Shown here piece after piece: positions 1-9,344 of a DNA stretch of 64,000 bases. Positions within the stretch are counted from its first letter, which is position 1; the number at the start of each line of letters is the position of its first letter. A model generated the notes under the pieces. It saw nothing but the letters and a program-made list of their open reading frames with translations. It made no database searches and was not told the origin of the DNA. The stretch comes from an uncultured Microbacteriaceae bacterium (GTDB lineage Bacteria > Actinomycetota > Actinomycetes > Actinomycetales > Microbacteriaceae): positions 20,198 to 84,197 of the forward strand of contig CAIOLM010000023.1 in the NCBI GenBank assembly GCA_903859205.1. Direction: 5' to 3'. The position numbers and the translations under genes are program-made.

Positions 1-1
1 G

Positions 2-913
2 CTCATCGTGCACAAAGCGAGCGATGCTCGTGCGCTCGAGCATTTTGAACTGCCAACACTCGTTGAGTTGGGCGACCCTGCCACTTTGATGAACGAGCGC
101 AATCTCGACGCACTCATCATGGTGAGTTCAGATGCTACATCGGCTAGCTACATTCGCCGGGTGGGGTGGAACCTCGAAGACTCCCCATTCGAACTTATTG
201 TGGCTCCCGGTGTGCTGGAGTCGATGGGCCCTCGCATTCATGCGCGCCCGGTTGCCGGCTTGCCGCTCATCGAGGTTGAGAGCCCGAGCTTCAGCGACTG
301 GCGCTTCGTGGTCAAACAGACTTTCGACTTTATCGGCGCAGTGATTCTTATTGTCGTGTTGAGCCCAGTCTTCCTGGTCACCGGCGCTGCAATCAAGGCC
401 GGCGACCGAGACCCAGTGTTTTTCACCCAAGACCGCATCGGCCGCAATGGTCGAGTTTTCAAAATGCTCAAGTTTCGTAGCATGCGGGCAGGCGCCCACA
501 GTGACCACGCAGCTTTGAAAGCGCACAAGCTGAAGTCGGGCGTGCTCGTCAACACGAACATGTTCAAAGACCCGAATGACCCGCGCGTGACTCGAGTTGG
601 TCGCTTCATTCGCCGCTACTCGATCGATGAGCTTCCGCAGCTGTTCAACGTGCTCAAGGGCGATATGAGCCTGGTTGGCCCTCGACCTCCGCTTCCTTCC
701 GAGGTGGCGGACTACGAAGATCACATGCATCGACGCCTCCTGGTAAAGCCCGGAGTGACGGGTGTGTGGCAGGTAAGTGGCCGAGCTACTCTCACGTGGG
801 AGGAGACGGTGCGTCTCGATCTCGATTACGTGGAGAACTGGTCGCTCGTCAACGACTCCATCATTTTGCTCAAGACCGTGCGCGAGGTTGTATTCCCATC
901 GGGAGCTTTCTAG
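2..913 (+). CDS. Polyprenyl-phosphate sugar phosphotransferase (EPS priming enzyme), 5' end outside window
   Basis: This gene is cut by the window edge: the reading frame is already open at base 2 and the GTG at 8 is not a convincing start. The visible 303 codons hold the end of an N-terminal CoA-binding-like domain (about residues 1-95), one hydrophobic segment (FIGAVILIVVLSPVFLVTG) and the full cytoplasmic bacterial sugar transferase domain, with the motifs KFRSM, the SIDELPQL-type helix and LVGPRPPLP. Enzymes of this family move a hexose-1-phosphate from a nucleotide sugar onto undecaprenyl phosphate at the inner membrane, the first step of exopolysaccharide assembly. The glycosyltransferases, flippase and polymerase-like gene that follow fit that role. 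The exact sugar cannot be read from the sequence. Confidence 0.9.
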   Translation, partial: LIVHKASDARALEHFELPTLVELGDPATLMNERNLDALIMVSSDATSASYIRRVGWNLEDSPFELIVAPGVLESMGPRIHARPVAGLPLIEVESPSFSDWRFVVKQTFDFIGAVILIVVLSPVFLVTGAAIKAGDRDPVFFTQDRIGRNGRVFKMLKFRSMRAGAHSDHAALKAHKLKSGVLVNTNMFKDPNDPRVTRVGRFIRRYSIDELPQLFNVLKGDMSLVGPRPPLPSEVADYEDHMHRRLLVKPGVTGVWQVSGRATLTWEETVRLDLDYVENWSLVNDSIILLKTVREVVFPSGAF

Positions 914-914
914 T

Positions 915-1685
915 ATGACTTCTTCGACGCGCCTCACCGTTCCCCTGCTGAATGTTCAAGTTAGCTCCCCTCAGCCGGAGGTTCTTGACGATTGGGTACA
1001 AAGGAACATAGGCAGCCCTGAGACAAAGGTTTTGGCTGGGCACAACCTCCACAGCGCTTATCTCTGGCACACCGATGCCAGATTTCGTTCGTTTTACGAT
1101 GCACCTGGGCTAATTCTTATTGACGGCTTTCCGGTTCTCTTATGTGCCTGGTTGGGTGCGGGTGCGAATCTGGGTTTGAAACGGATTGGCTCGACCGACT
1201 GGTTGCCACAGGTTCTGAAGATGTTGGACGGGCGACGCGTGGCAGTCGTTGGTGCAAGCGCTATGGCCAACGGGTCATTCTGCACTGAACTTCTAGGCCA
1301 CTCCCCCAGCGCAACCGTGCGCGGTTGGCATGGTGAGGACTGGTCCTCAGTGCGGAGTGTGTCTGTGGCTGCTGACTTGCTAACCTTTGACCCGGAATTT
1401 ACTCTGCTCGCGCTTGGAATGCCAAGACAGGAAATTTATGCTGGTGAATTGATTTCAAGCGGTTTATCGGGCTTGGTAGCAACCATAGGTGGCGCCATCG
1501 ACCAGCTGACTGGAGTCCAAAGAAACGCACCTAGATGGCTTGGAGCGGTCGGGCTTGAATGGCTTTGGCGCTTAGCTACCCAGCCTCGAAGGCTGGCACG
1601 TCGTTATCTTGTGGAGCCGTGGCTCCTTGCCGCCGTATTGATCAGAAGGTCGTGGCGAGATCGTGTTTGGGGACTCAACCGATGA
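915..1685 (+). CDS. WecG/TagA/CpsF family glycosyltransferase
   Basis: The 256-residue protein carries the hallmarks of GT26 enzymes: an N-terminal block ending in the nucleotide-sugar region, LGMPRQE (the family G-x-P-x-Q-E signature) near residue 170, and the C-terminal block GGAIDQLTG...RAPxW-like...GLEWLWRL. These enzymes add an N-acetylhexosamine or a related sugar to a lipid-linked intermediate on the cytoplasmic face of the membrane. The ATG at 915 lies one base after the stop of the priming transferase. The gene end overlaps the next start (ATGA), so it is translated as part of the same polysaccharide operon. A longer in-frame extension upstream exists but lies inside the previous gene. 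The donor and acceptor sugars are unknown. Confidence 0.88.
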   Translation: MTSSTRLTVPLLNVQVSSPQPEVLDDWVQRNIGSPETKVLAGHNLHSAYLWHTDARFRSFYDAPGLILIDGFPVLLCAWLGAGANLGLKRIGSTDWLPQVLKMLDGRRVAVVGASAMANGSFCTELLGHSPSATVRGWHGEDWSSVRSVSVAADLLTFDPEFTLLALGMPRQEIYAGELISSGLSGLVATIGGAIDQLTGVQRNAPRWLGAVGLEWLWRLATQPRRLARRYLVEPWLLAAVLIRRSWRDRVWGLNR

Positions 1686-2554
1686 AGGATCTGACAATTG
1701 TTATTCCATCCTTGGGTCGAGACTCACTTTTTGAGGCACTCGATTCCATCGTTGAGCCTGATCTAAGCCTTGAAATCATTGTCGTGGTCGATAGAGTCGA
1801 GAACCTCGCTCAGCTGCGGAGGCGGCTCGCCCCCTACGGCGCGCTTGCCATCTCGGGCCCGGGACGTGGCGCGCCCGGCGCCAGAAATGTCGGACTTAAA
1901 CGGGCCACATCCAAGTTCGTTGCGTTTTTGGATGATGATGATTTATGGTCGCCGGGCAAGGCGATAATGCAAATTCGCGCGCTGGAAGCAGATGGTGTGA
2001 CGACAGAGACGTTCTCGGTGGTGGGTGTCTCCTTCGTTGGCAGAAGCGAGCGAGACGGGAGAAGATTGGCGCGAAGATTTGACTCTCGAAAGGAGTCGCT
2101 TGGCAACTACCTTGTCGGTCGAGAGAAATTCCTCTATCGAGGCGGGTATTTTTGTTCTTCGGCGATATTGGGGCCAACCGAGTGGATGCAGCAGACACTT
2201 TGGAATGAGGTGCAAAACGACCACGATGATTGGGATTATGTGATTCGACTCCATCGGAATGCCGAGCGTGAAGTCGTAGTCATCCCGCAAGCCTTGGTTA
2301 CCCTTCGTCAGGGGTCGACTGGATCCTTGTCTGAATCACGGAACTGGGACAAGAGTCTGTCATTTCTCCAACGTTTTCCGGAAGAAATCTCGGGCCGATC
2401 AAAGTCAGACTTTGCTCTAATTCATGTGGTGCTGCCTGCGATTCAAACGAAGGCTTGGGCGGGTGTTATCGAAGGTCTTCGCTCGATGAAGGGCGGTTTG
2501 CCGAGATTCGGAGCCGTCGCGCGTTTTCTTGCGGGATTGGCAACAGGACGATAG
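1682..2554 (+). CDS. Family 2 glycosyltransferase
   Basis: The 290-residue protein begins with a GT-A fold nucleotide-binding strand (LTIVIPSLGRDSLFEAL), followed by EIIVVVDR and the metal-binding cluster FLDDDDLW near residues 79-85, typical of inverting GT2 enzymes. The start ATG at 1682 overlaps the stop of the preceding gene by four bases (ATGA), which favours it over an earlier in-frame codon at 1559 that would sit deep inside the neighbour. The likely role is adding one sugar to the lipid-linked repeat unit in the cytoplasm. The C-terminal third has no recognised extra domain. Base composition here is visibly more AT-rich than in the metabolic genes further on. Confidence 0.87.
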   Translation: MKDLTIVIPSLGRDSLFEALDSIVEPDLSLEIIVVVDRVENLAQLRRRLAPYGALAISGPGRGAPGARNVGLKRATSKFVAFLDDDDLWSPGKAIMQIRALEADGVTTETFSVVGVSFVGRSERDGRRLARRFDSRKESLGNYLVGREKFLYRGGYFCSSAILGPTEWMQQTLWNEVQNDHDDWDYVIRLHRNAEREVVVIPQALVTLRQGSTGSLSESRNWDKSLSFLQRFPEEISGRSKSDFALIHVVLPAIQTKAWAGVIEGLRSMKGGLPRFGAVARFLAGLATGR

Positions 2555-3780
2555 TGAAAATTGAAACTGAGCCGTTACCGCGGCCGGGAAGAGACGTTGG
2601 TTTTCTTGTCGGTGGCCGTCTCGTGTCTGCTGTCGCTCAGTCGGTCATGGTCTTGTGGCTCGTTACGATCGAATCCCCTGGCCAAGTCGGATTTCTACTG
2701 ACATGGTTTTCCATTGCTCTCATTTTTTCCGGGGCGACGGATTTTGGTTTCACAACCATGATTCTCTTGGCCATGAAAACAAGCTGGCCTAGAGCCAAGT
2801 CTTTGTTGGGTGCAGACACTTTTGTGTCCACGGTCTTAGCTGCCTTTATTGTCACAACTGCTTGTGCAGTCATCGCTCTGGCGAAATCGCCCGCTTTTGT
2901 GGGCCTCGTCATCAGCGCGGGTTTGATGCTTCTGTGGGCACTCTTTGAAACGTTGACAGAAGCCGGCAACATGGTACAACTCGGCCGGAATCAATCCGCG
3001 CTCGCTGGAGTGGCAATCGCAATGAGGCGCATACTTGCACTTGGTCTCTACGGGGCCTTTGTGACCCTGGGATTGCGAGATTTCGCCTTTCCAGTTGCTC
3101 TCTTGGGGGGCGCGGCAGTTGTCTACATTTTTCTGCCAAAGGCATGGTCGTGGCCAAGGGTGTTCACTAAGGGCCTTCTTCTCGAACTTAGACCTTACGC
3201 AATCATGAGCGCTGTGGGGCAGCTTCGGAATTTCGATGTACCTTTGATGGCTTCGGTATTCGGGGCGACGCGATCCGCCCCCTATGCTCTTGGTGCAAGG
3301 CTGGCCAACCCGGTGCTTATCCTTGCTGGCAGCGTAGGTAACGTGCTTGTCGCGCGCCGGAAACACATACGTGTCAGCCAACTCGGACTCGTTATTCTGG
3401 CGGGCTCAGGGTTGCTTGGCATGGTCCTGGCCGTGTCACCGTTCGCCGCGCCAATCATCGCTTCGTTTGCTCAACCCTATGTTTCGTGGCTCAACGGCCC
3501 CAATGTTTACGTGGCGCTTGTCGTGTTTTGCCGTTTTCTCATGGTCGCGTTGACGATGGTTCTCTCAAGTACCCTCGTGAGCATGGCGAAGGTAACCTAC
3601 GCGGCGCGCGTAAACGTCGTTTTTGCTCTGATTGCTTCGGGGACAATCCTCATCGTTGGTCTTGGGACCAACCAGATTCTTGTTACTTTGTTCGCGTCAA
3701 TTTCCATCTATGTTTTTCAGGTCGCGGCGCTCGGAGTCGCTGCATTGAGTGGTGCGAGGCGGGATGTGCACGATGTCTAA
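2554..3780 (+). CDS. Polysaccharide flippase-like membrane protein (Wzx/MATE-type)
   Basis: The predicted 408-residue protein is almost wholly hydrophobic, with roughly twelve membrane segments and few long loops, the pattern of oligosaccharide flippases of the MOP superfamily. The GTG start at 2554 shares its first base with the stop of the GT2 gene. Its position between glycosyltransferases and a polymerase-like gene supports export of a lipid-linked repeat unit. Sequence motifs in this family are weak, so the call rests on topology and context. A general membrane transporter of another family cannot be excluded. Confidence 0.7.
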   Translation: MKIETEPLPRPGRDVGFLVGGRLVSAVAQSVMVLWLVTIESPGQVGFLLTWFSIALIFSGATDFGFTTMILLAMKTSWPRAKSLLGADTFVSTVLAAFIVTTACAVIALAKSPAFVGLVISAGLMLLWALFETLTEAGNMVQLGRNQSALAGVAIAMRRILALGLYGAFVTLGLRDFAFPVALLGGAAVVYIFLPKAWSWPRVFTKGLLLELRPYAIMSAVGQLRNFDVPLMASVFGATRSAPYALGARLANPVLILAGSVGNVLVARRKHIRVSQLGLVILAGSGLLGMVLAVSPFAAPIIASFAQPYVSWLNGPNVYVALVVFCRFLMVALTMVLSSTLVSMAKVTYAARVNVVFALIASGTILIVGLGTNQILVTLFASISIYVFQVAALGVAALSGARRDVHDV

Positions 3781-5005
3781 TGTCGACTCAGATATTCATC
3801 GTCCTGAACTAGGGCAAATTATGTCCAAACCTGCGCCCAAGCTAGTCGCATTTGTGCTCGTCTCAATGCCATATCTTTTCGTGTTGGGCGCCCTGACGCC
3901 GCCTCAGATGGATAATTGGCTGCCGGCAACCAGCTTGTTCGAGGGCTTGTTCTTTGTTGCAGCTCTTGCCTTTATTTTTCGACTTTCACGCCGAATTGCC
4001 TGGTCTTTCTTTGCCCTCGTCATCTTCGCTGCGATTCACATGGGTCTCGCTCTTGCAAGTGGCAGCACGCCATTGGACGAGATTTTCAGAGCCCATAAAT
4101 GGATCCTGTACCTGATCGGACTTTGTCTCTTTGTTGGCCAGAGTCTTCCCGACTCCTCTAGAGTCGCCCGTCTAACAAAGTTCCTCATTATTGCCGCCTT
4201 CTTCAAGTATTTCTACGCTGTCGCACTCTTGGGGCTGAATGCGAGACCTGCGATTCTGACTGAGAATAACTATGAACTTTTTCTATTGATCGGCTTGCTC
4301 GTTGTCTGCTACCGATTCATGGGCCAGCGAGTATTCAACTACGTAATTCTTCTCGGGCTTGAAATCCTCGTGTCGGGATCGAGATCTGCCGCAATTGGTT
4401 TCGTCATATTTGTTTTTTTCGTCACTTTTTCAGGAGAAACCGGGAAAAGTTTCCGCCGCTACTTGTGGGCGCTTTTGAGCATCGCTGTGGTTTGGATCCC
4501 TCTTGTGGTTTTTCAGTCGAGAAACACGTCACTTGACACATTGGACAGAATCAATTTCCTCAACCACTTTTTAATTGAAACTAGCGGATGGCACTTGGGG
4601 GAGTGGTTGTTTGGCGCGGCTCCAATGACTCAACTTAGCTCCTCAACCTGTCAGAGCCTGTCTTACTACTACCTCCTGCTTTCTAGTGCTCAGGACGGAA
4701 GCTGTTATTCCGTGATACTCCATTCGTTCTTCCTGCGCGTCATCTTTGATTTTGGAGTTTTGGGTATGGTTGCAACATTCGTGAGCTTGTGGATCATCAT
4801 GCGGGTCGGCGGTGTCGATAGGGGAATTGCCATTGCTCTCGTTGCACTTGCCGTCGCGAATGGTTTTTCTGTCTCAGGCCCGAACAATGTCTACGTAATT
4901 CTCCCGGTGGCATATGCCATATTGGTAGCCCAACGCTCGGAAGTTCGATCAGGGGCTTCAAGGAATTTGAATCAAGAGAAGAAGAGGAGCGCTTTGGCAT
5001 GGTAG
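3773..5005 (+). CDS. O-antigen polymerase/ligase-like membrane protein (Wzy-like)
   Basis: The 410-residue protein has about ten to twelve membrane segments and one larger extracytoplasmic region near residues 245-320, which contains several Cys residues (SSTCQSLSYYY and DGSCYSV). This layout is typical of Wzy and WaaL-type proteins, which have little sequence conservation. The ATG at 3773 overlaps the end of the flippase gene by eight bases; ATGs at 3764 and 3821 are alternatives. In this operon the likely job is joining repeat units outside the membrane. Base use is AT-rich relative to the rest of the window, a common feature of exchanged polysaccharide loci. Confidence 0.68.
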   Translation: MSNVDSDIHRPELGQIMSKPAPKLVAFVLVSMPYLFVLGALTPPQMDNWLPATSLFEGLFFVAALAFIFRLSRRIAWSFFALVIFAAIHMGLALASGSTPLDEIFRAHKWILYLIGLCLFVGQSLPDSSRVARLTKFLIIAAFFKYFYAVALLGLNARPAILTENNYELFLLIGLLVVCYRFMGQRVFNYVILLGLEILVSGSRSAAIGFVIFVFFVTFSGETGKSFRRYLWALLSIAVVWIPLVVFQSRNTSLDTLDRINFLNHFLIETSGWHLGEWLFGAAPMTQLSSSTCQSLSYYYLLLSSAQDGSCYSVILHSFFLRVIFDFGVLGMVATFVSLWIIMRVGGVDRGIAIALVALAVANGFSVSGPNNVYVILPVAYAILVAQRSEVRSGASRNLNQEKKRSALAW

Positions 5006-6753
5006 CTGCAGTGAGATTAGCGGTCATAATTCCGGCTCGCGATGTAGCCACGGTTCTCTCCAAGCAGCTCAAGCTCATCCTGTGCCAAGAGGCTTCGTGG
5101 GATTTCGAAGTCATCGTTGTAGATAACGGTTCGATTGATGACACTTCGCAGATTGCAACTAAGCTTGCAACTCAGGATTCTCGAGTCAGGGTTGTCCAAG
5201 CGAGAGATGGAATTGGCGTTGGTTACGCAAGAAATGTGGGCGTCGCAAACTCAAGCGCCCAGTTCTTGGTTTTTGTTGATGCCGATGATTTAGTGCACCC
5301 CGGTTGGTTGCAAGCCTTTATTGAAGCCTTTGAGTCGGGCGCGCTAGCAGCCGTCGGCAGGTTGCGCTACGTAACGACTTCAGGGATCCCGCTCTTTGAA
5401 ACGACAGGTCTCTTCCCAACGGGTTGGGCATCGCCGGGGGCCGCAGGATCAAACTCTGGTTTTACTCGAAAAGTTTATGACTCAGTCGGCGGTTTTGATG
5501 AAAACCTGCGTCGAGGCTGGGAGGATATCGACTTTTTCGTTCGCTCAGGCAGGAAGGGTTACAGAATCGTCGAGGTTCGGGATGCTCTCATCGACTACGT
5601 TCAGCGAGAAGACCCGGGCGCAATTTTAGGGCAATGGACAAGATACGGCGAAGGCCTTGTTGATTTTTGGAGGAGCCACGCCTCCTGGGGGATGCCAGCC
5701 CCGAGTTTATTCAAAGCGAAATCTGCAATTCTGTTTGAACGCCTTGTCGGTATTCTGCATCTTCGCAAGAACCCGACCTCGATATTCAGAGGACTTCGCC
5801 GACTGGGGCGGAATGTAGGGCTTGTCAGGGAATTTTCAGTGCAGCAAGCGGCTGACGCGGGCCAGCAGCCACCGAAATCACACAATCGCGCCTCGCACGC
5901 AATAAACGTTTATTGGTGGGCGCCCTCAAGGATGCCGTCGGACCTCGCCCGCGAAACAATTACGACTGGAGCGGCTTGGACTCGCTTGTTGAAGTCCGGT
6001 TCCGGCATGCTGACAAATTTTGGTGATGAATTTTCCCAAATTGCAGTTGCTTACGCGACCGGTCGACGCGTTAACTGGGCACGACCTGACCGGGCCGATC
6101 TAGTAGGCCTCGGGAGCGTCTTGAATAGGGCGATGAAATTTGAGTCGCAGGCACAATACTGGGGCACTGGCCTTCGCGGCGAATTCGACGAGCGTAGCGC
6201 GCCTGACTTAGATCAAATTTTAGCTGCTCGCGGACCGCAAACCCAGAAGCTTTTGGGGTTTTATGGCCCCATTGGAGATCCGGGGTTACTCGTGCGGGGG
6301 CTCGTGGGACGCCCAACTCGAAAACGCGGTGGCAAAGTGTATATTCCTCATTTCAGGGATTGGAATTCAAAGCTTGGGCGATATCACATCTCGCTCCTGA
6401 GGAATCACGGCATCAAAATTTTGGCTTCAAACCTTGACCCGTTAGAAATTGCACGCGAGATTTCACATTCCGACTTTGTCGTGTCATCCAGTTTGCACGG
6501 CCTTATTTTTGCAGATGCCCTTGGTGTCGCTAACCAGCTTGTTATGCCTGCATCAATGGAACCTACGTTCAAATACCTTGACTATTTTGGCTCTGTCGGC
6601 TCGTCGTTCGAACCAATTTCTCACTTAGAACTCGTCGCCCGGATAAATGATTCGAGCTATGTTGGGCTTCGGGAATTTCAAACGAACCAACTTAGCGCGA
6701 CCATAGACGGCCTTTGCGAGGGGCTCATGTCGGCAGCTCGGCACGTTGGGTAG
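4999..6753 (+). CDS. Fusion of GT2 glycosyltransferase with polysaccharide pyruvyl transferase-like domain
   Basis: The 584-residue protein joins two enzymes. Residues 1 to about 270 are a GT2 domain: VIIPARD at 9-15, VDNGSIDDT at 41-49, the metal-binding FVDADD at 92-97, and GGFDENLRRGWEDIDFFVR for the acceptor region. After a polar linker, residues from about 300 to 584 match the polysaccharide pyruvyl transferase fold, including LTNFGDEF near the start and SSSLHGLIFADALG near the end. Pyruvyl transferases add a pyruvate ketal to a sugar of a repeat unit; the GT2 half could add that same sugar. The start at 4999 overlaps the previous stop by seven bases. This is the last gene of the polysaccharide operon on this strand. 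Confidence 0.85.
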   Translation: MVAAVRLAVIIPARDVATVLSKQLKLILCQEASWDFEVIVVDNGSIDDTSQIATKLATQDSRVRVVQARDGIGVGYARNVGVANSSAQFLVFVDADDLVHPGWLQAFIEAFESGALAAVGRLRYVTTSGIPLFETTGLFPTGWASPGAAGSNSGFTRKVYDSVGGFDENLRRGWEDIDFFVRSGRKGYRIVEVRDALIDYVQREDPGAILGQWTRYGEGLVDFWRSHASWGMPAPSLFKAKSAILFERLVGILHLRKNPTSIFRGLRRLGRNVGLVREFSVQQAADAGQQPPKSHNRASHAINVYWWAPSRMPSDLARETITTGAAWTRLLKSGSGMLTNFGDEFSQIAVAYATGRRVNWARPDRADLVGLGSVLNRAMKFESQAQYWGTGLRGEFDERSAPDLDQILAARGPQTQKLLGFYGPIGDPGLLVRGLVGRPTRKRGGKVYIPHFRDWNSKLGRYHISLLRNHGIKILASNLDPLEIAREISHSDFVVSSSLHGLIFADALGVANQLVMPASMEPTFKYLDYFGSVGSSFEPISHLELVARINDSSYVGLREFQTNQLSATIDGLCEGLMSAARHVG

Positions 6754-7169
6754 CGTCTCTTTGTTCGATGTCATGATTGCGATGGAATTACTTTGACTCA
6801 GTCTCGACGGCCTACAAAATTCGAGCCAGCAAGACTCGTCGCTCACAGCTGTTCATGTGTGCAAACCTGTTCAGGGGGCCAAGATCCCGATGCGCTAAAG
6901 ACCTTAGGGCTGAGTAACGCAAGATAATCCGAGGAGAACAATCTGAGGTTGCCTGGACCTCTCGTAACAGGTCATGCGATTGCCTTCCAGCTTCACCCAA
7001 CTAAGCAATCATGCCCGACAGCCAGTCTCGGTTTAAATCCCGGTGCGAAATCTCTCCGGCAATCTCGACTTTGGGCTCAAGGTCAAAGATGTTTTGGGGG
7101 AGGTGACGATGACGGTAGACGGCCACGACGCAAGCGGGGCGACTCGGGGAAGATTGTAAACCTGCTGAA
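6754..7169. other. Intergenic region at the end of the polysaccharide locus, no gene seen
   Basis: These 416 bases lie between the polysaccharide operon (plus) and the DCC-family gene (minus), which converge here. Both strands carry only short frames with no family resemblance, no ribosome-binding site next to a start and no codon bias. I see no strong terminator hairpin and no tRNA. It may be decayed sequence at the edge of the exchanged locus. Confidence 0.5.
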
Positions 7170-7532
7170 CTAGCGCGGAATCTCGCACGCGGGCGTGCCG
7201 CCCGGCAGGCGGTGACGGTTGCGCGCGACCTGGCGATATCCCCAGGCGCAAAGGGCGCGGTTGCCCGGCAGACGCATGCCCCAGGCAATAAGTCGATGAA
7301 ACCAGTCGCCCTGAATGTGCATGAGTTCGGCGAAGCACTCTGCCCCGCCGAAGATGCCCTGATCGCTCACGAGGTACACCTGGCTGGCAGCTTGCTCCTT
7401 GGTGAGACCGAGCGCGCCCAAGTCGGTGAGCTGCCACGCCGCAATCTGAAGCGGCGTGAAGGAGCGCTTCTCAAAGTGTCGCGCGACGGAAGTGCAAAAG
7501 CCACAGTCTCCGTCGAACACGAGTGTGGGCAT
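7170..7532 (-). CDS. DCC-family (DUF393) thiol-disulfide oxidoreductase-like protein
   Basis: The 120-residue protein opens with LVFDGDCGFC near its N-terminus, the DxDCxxC signature that names the family. Proteins of this group are thioredoxin-like and have a putative redox Cys pair; the physiological substrate is not established. The start at 7532 (CAT read on plus) is only four bases from the stop of the upstream monooxygenase gene, so the two are almost surely co-transcribed. Longer in-frame starts run into that gene and lack the motif context. The rest of the protein has a Trp-rich middle and a basic C-terminus. It could serve the neighbouring flavoenzyme, but that is only inferred from position. 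Confidence 0.85.
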   Translation of the reverse strand: MPTLVFDGDCGFCTSVARHFEKRSFTPLQIAAWQLTDLGALGLTKEQAASQVYLVSDQGIFGGAECFAELMHIQGDWFHRLIAWGMRLPGNRALCAWGYRQVARNRHRLPGGTPACEIPR

Positions 7533-7536
7533 ACAG

Positions 7537-9309
7537 CTAGTTAAGCATGAGTACCCGGCCCAGCACGTCCTGCAGGGTTGCCTCGGGGCTCGAGACCATG
7601 GCATGACTGCGCCACGCAACGACTCCGTCGGGTCGCACGAGCACGGCACCTTCAGCGCTCACCTCGCGGCGACGCAACCACGAGAGACGGTGGTCGCGGA
7701 AGTCACCTGCCGCGTGACCGATGCGGATACCTCGCACGGGAACCCCTCGCTGAGCCGAGACGGAAGCTGCTGCAGCCACCCACTGGTCGCCGGCCTCACC
7801 GGTGATGAGCAGGAACGAACCGGGCTCGATGAGGTCGGTCAGCGCGATGTGTTCGCCGTTCTGATCAGTCAGGAAGGCGTGCGGAACGGGGCCGCCCGGG
7901 TAGGTGCTCGGCTGGTAAATTCGCACCTCATCGACGTTGGCCGGGGGCTCGGTTCCGTCAGAAATGACCGCGCTCGAGGCGTAACGGTAGCCGTACTCGG
8001 TGTTGTGCTCGTTGAATTCCTGCGATTGGAACGCGAGAGCCTCGTGCACCTGGCGACGGTAATCGGCATCTTCTGGAGCATCGCTCCACATACGACGTAG
8101 CTGCGCCCAGTTCGCTTCCTCGCCGGCGGTCGGGTCCATTCCCAGTGCTGCACCGATGGCCATGTGGTGCATGGCGTTTTCGGTGGAACGCTGCACGTTT
8201 CGGGCGGCTACCGGCTGGCGCTCGGCCTCGTAGGTGTCGAGCAGGGCGTCGGTTGCGGTGCCGTTCAAGACGGCAGCAATCTTCCACGCGATGTTCTGCG
8301 AGTCCTGAATGGCCGTGTTGAGACCGAGTCCACCCGTCGGGCCGTGCTTGTGAGCAGCGTCACCTAGTAAGAAGACACGACCGGCACGGAACTTCGGTGC
8401 AACCAGCGCCTCAAAGCTCCAGCGCGTAATGAGGTGAACGTTCGGGTTCAAGTCGGGGATGCCCAGTACGCGGAGCATGTCGGCGATCATCGCCTCGTCA
8501 TCGAAGATGCGCTTGTCGTCGGCCGCGTAGTTGAGGTGGAAGACCCACTCCTCCGAGTTGGGGCCCCAGTTATCGGGACCCATCGGCACGAGCAGAGCAA
8601 GCAGGCCGACGTGAGGTGGCCACATCCAGCGAATCAGAACGTCGGGGTCGGTCGACCACTTTGAGAGGTCGGCGCTGAAGTGCACCGACACGCTGTAGAG
8701 AATGTTGCGCATTCCCTCGAGCTCAATGCCAACCTGCTGGCCAACGGTGCGGCCACCGTCAGCGCCGAGCAGGTACTTGGCGCGAACCGTGTACTGCTCG
8801 CCTGTTTCGTTGACGCGCACGGTTGCAGTCACGCCGTCGTCGTCCTGAGTGAACTCGAGGAGTTCGTGACCAAACCGGATGGAGCCAGGCGCCTTTGCCT
8901 CGGCGTGCTTGCGCAGAATCGGCTCGAGGCGAATCTGAGGGAGGTTCGTCTGACGACAAGGGCTCGCGATGAGCCATTCGGGGTCCGCGCCGCCGGCTCC
9001 CCAGTTCTCTTGCTTGGCGATGACGCGCCCGTAGTTGGCATCATCGCCGACCAGGCCGGCGTACCACGCCGTAGCCGCCATGTTCTGCGGGGGAGTGCCC
9101 GCTTCGTAGATGTCTTCGGCGGCGCCGGCCTTGCGATAGATCTCCATGGAGCGCTGTTGAAGGACATGGGCCTTGGGCAAAACCGAGGTGCCCGGAGCGT
9201 TTGAGATGGTCAGTGACTCAACACCAAGGTCACTGAGCAGCATTGATGCGGTGAGTCCGGCGCCACCGGCGCCAACGATGAGGACGGGAACTTCGATGTC
9301 GGAAAACAT
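7537..9309 (-). CDS. FAD-dependent aromatic-ring hydroxylase (phenol/chlorophenol monooxygenase type)
   Basis: The 590-residue protein is a group A flavoprotein monooxygenase. It has the N-terminal Rossmann motif LIVGAGGAGL, the central GADGGRTVG (second FAD/NADPH site) and the third FAD motif GRVFLLGDAAHKHGPTGGLGLNTA. The C-terminal 150 residues look like the thioredoxin-fold extension of phenol 2-monooxygenase and TfdB-type enzymes. Such enzymes hydroxylate a phenolic ring using NAD(P)H and O2. The ATG at 9309 has AAGGAGAGC just upstream; a longer frame reaching 9411 covers the promoter and operator-like sites and is rejected. A TetR gene lies upstream on the same strand and a DCC gene follows. 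The true aromatic substrate cannot be told. Confidence 0.88.
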   Translation of the reverse strand: MFSDIEVPVLIVGAGGAGLTASMLLSDLGVESLTISNAPGTSVLPKAHVLQQRSMEIYRKAGAAEDIYEAGTPPQNMAATAWYAGLVGDDANYGRVIAKQENWGAGGADPEWLIASPCRQTNLPQIRLEPILRKHAEAKAPGSIRFGHELLEFTQDDDGVTATVRVNETGEQYTVRAKYLLGADGGRTVGQQVGIELEGMRNILYSVSVHFSADLSKWSTDPDVLIRWMWPPHVGLLALLVPMGPDNWGPNSEEWVFHLNYAADDKRIFDDEAMIADMLRVLGIPDLNPNVHLITRWSFEALVAPKFRAGRVFLLGDAAHKHGPTGGLGLNTAIQDSQNIAWKIAAVLNGTATDALLDTYEAERQPVAARNVQRSTENAMHHMAIGAALGMDPTAGEEANWAQLRRMWSDAPEDADYRRQVHEALAFQSQEFNEHNTEYGYRYASSAVISDGTEPPANVDEVRIYQPSTYPGGPVPHAFLTDQNGEHIALTDLIEPGSFLLITGEAGDQWVAAAASVSAQRGVPVRGIRIGHAAGDFRDHRLSWLRRREVSAEGAVLVRPDGVVAWRSHAMVSSPEATLQDVLGRVLMLN

Positions 9310-9344
9310 TGCTCTCCTTTGAGCTGCTTGATGCCTGTGCACGA

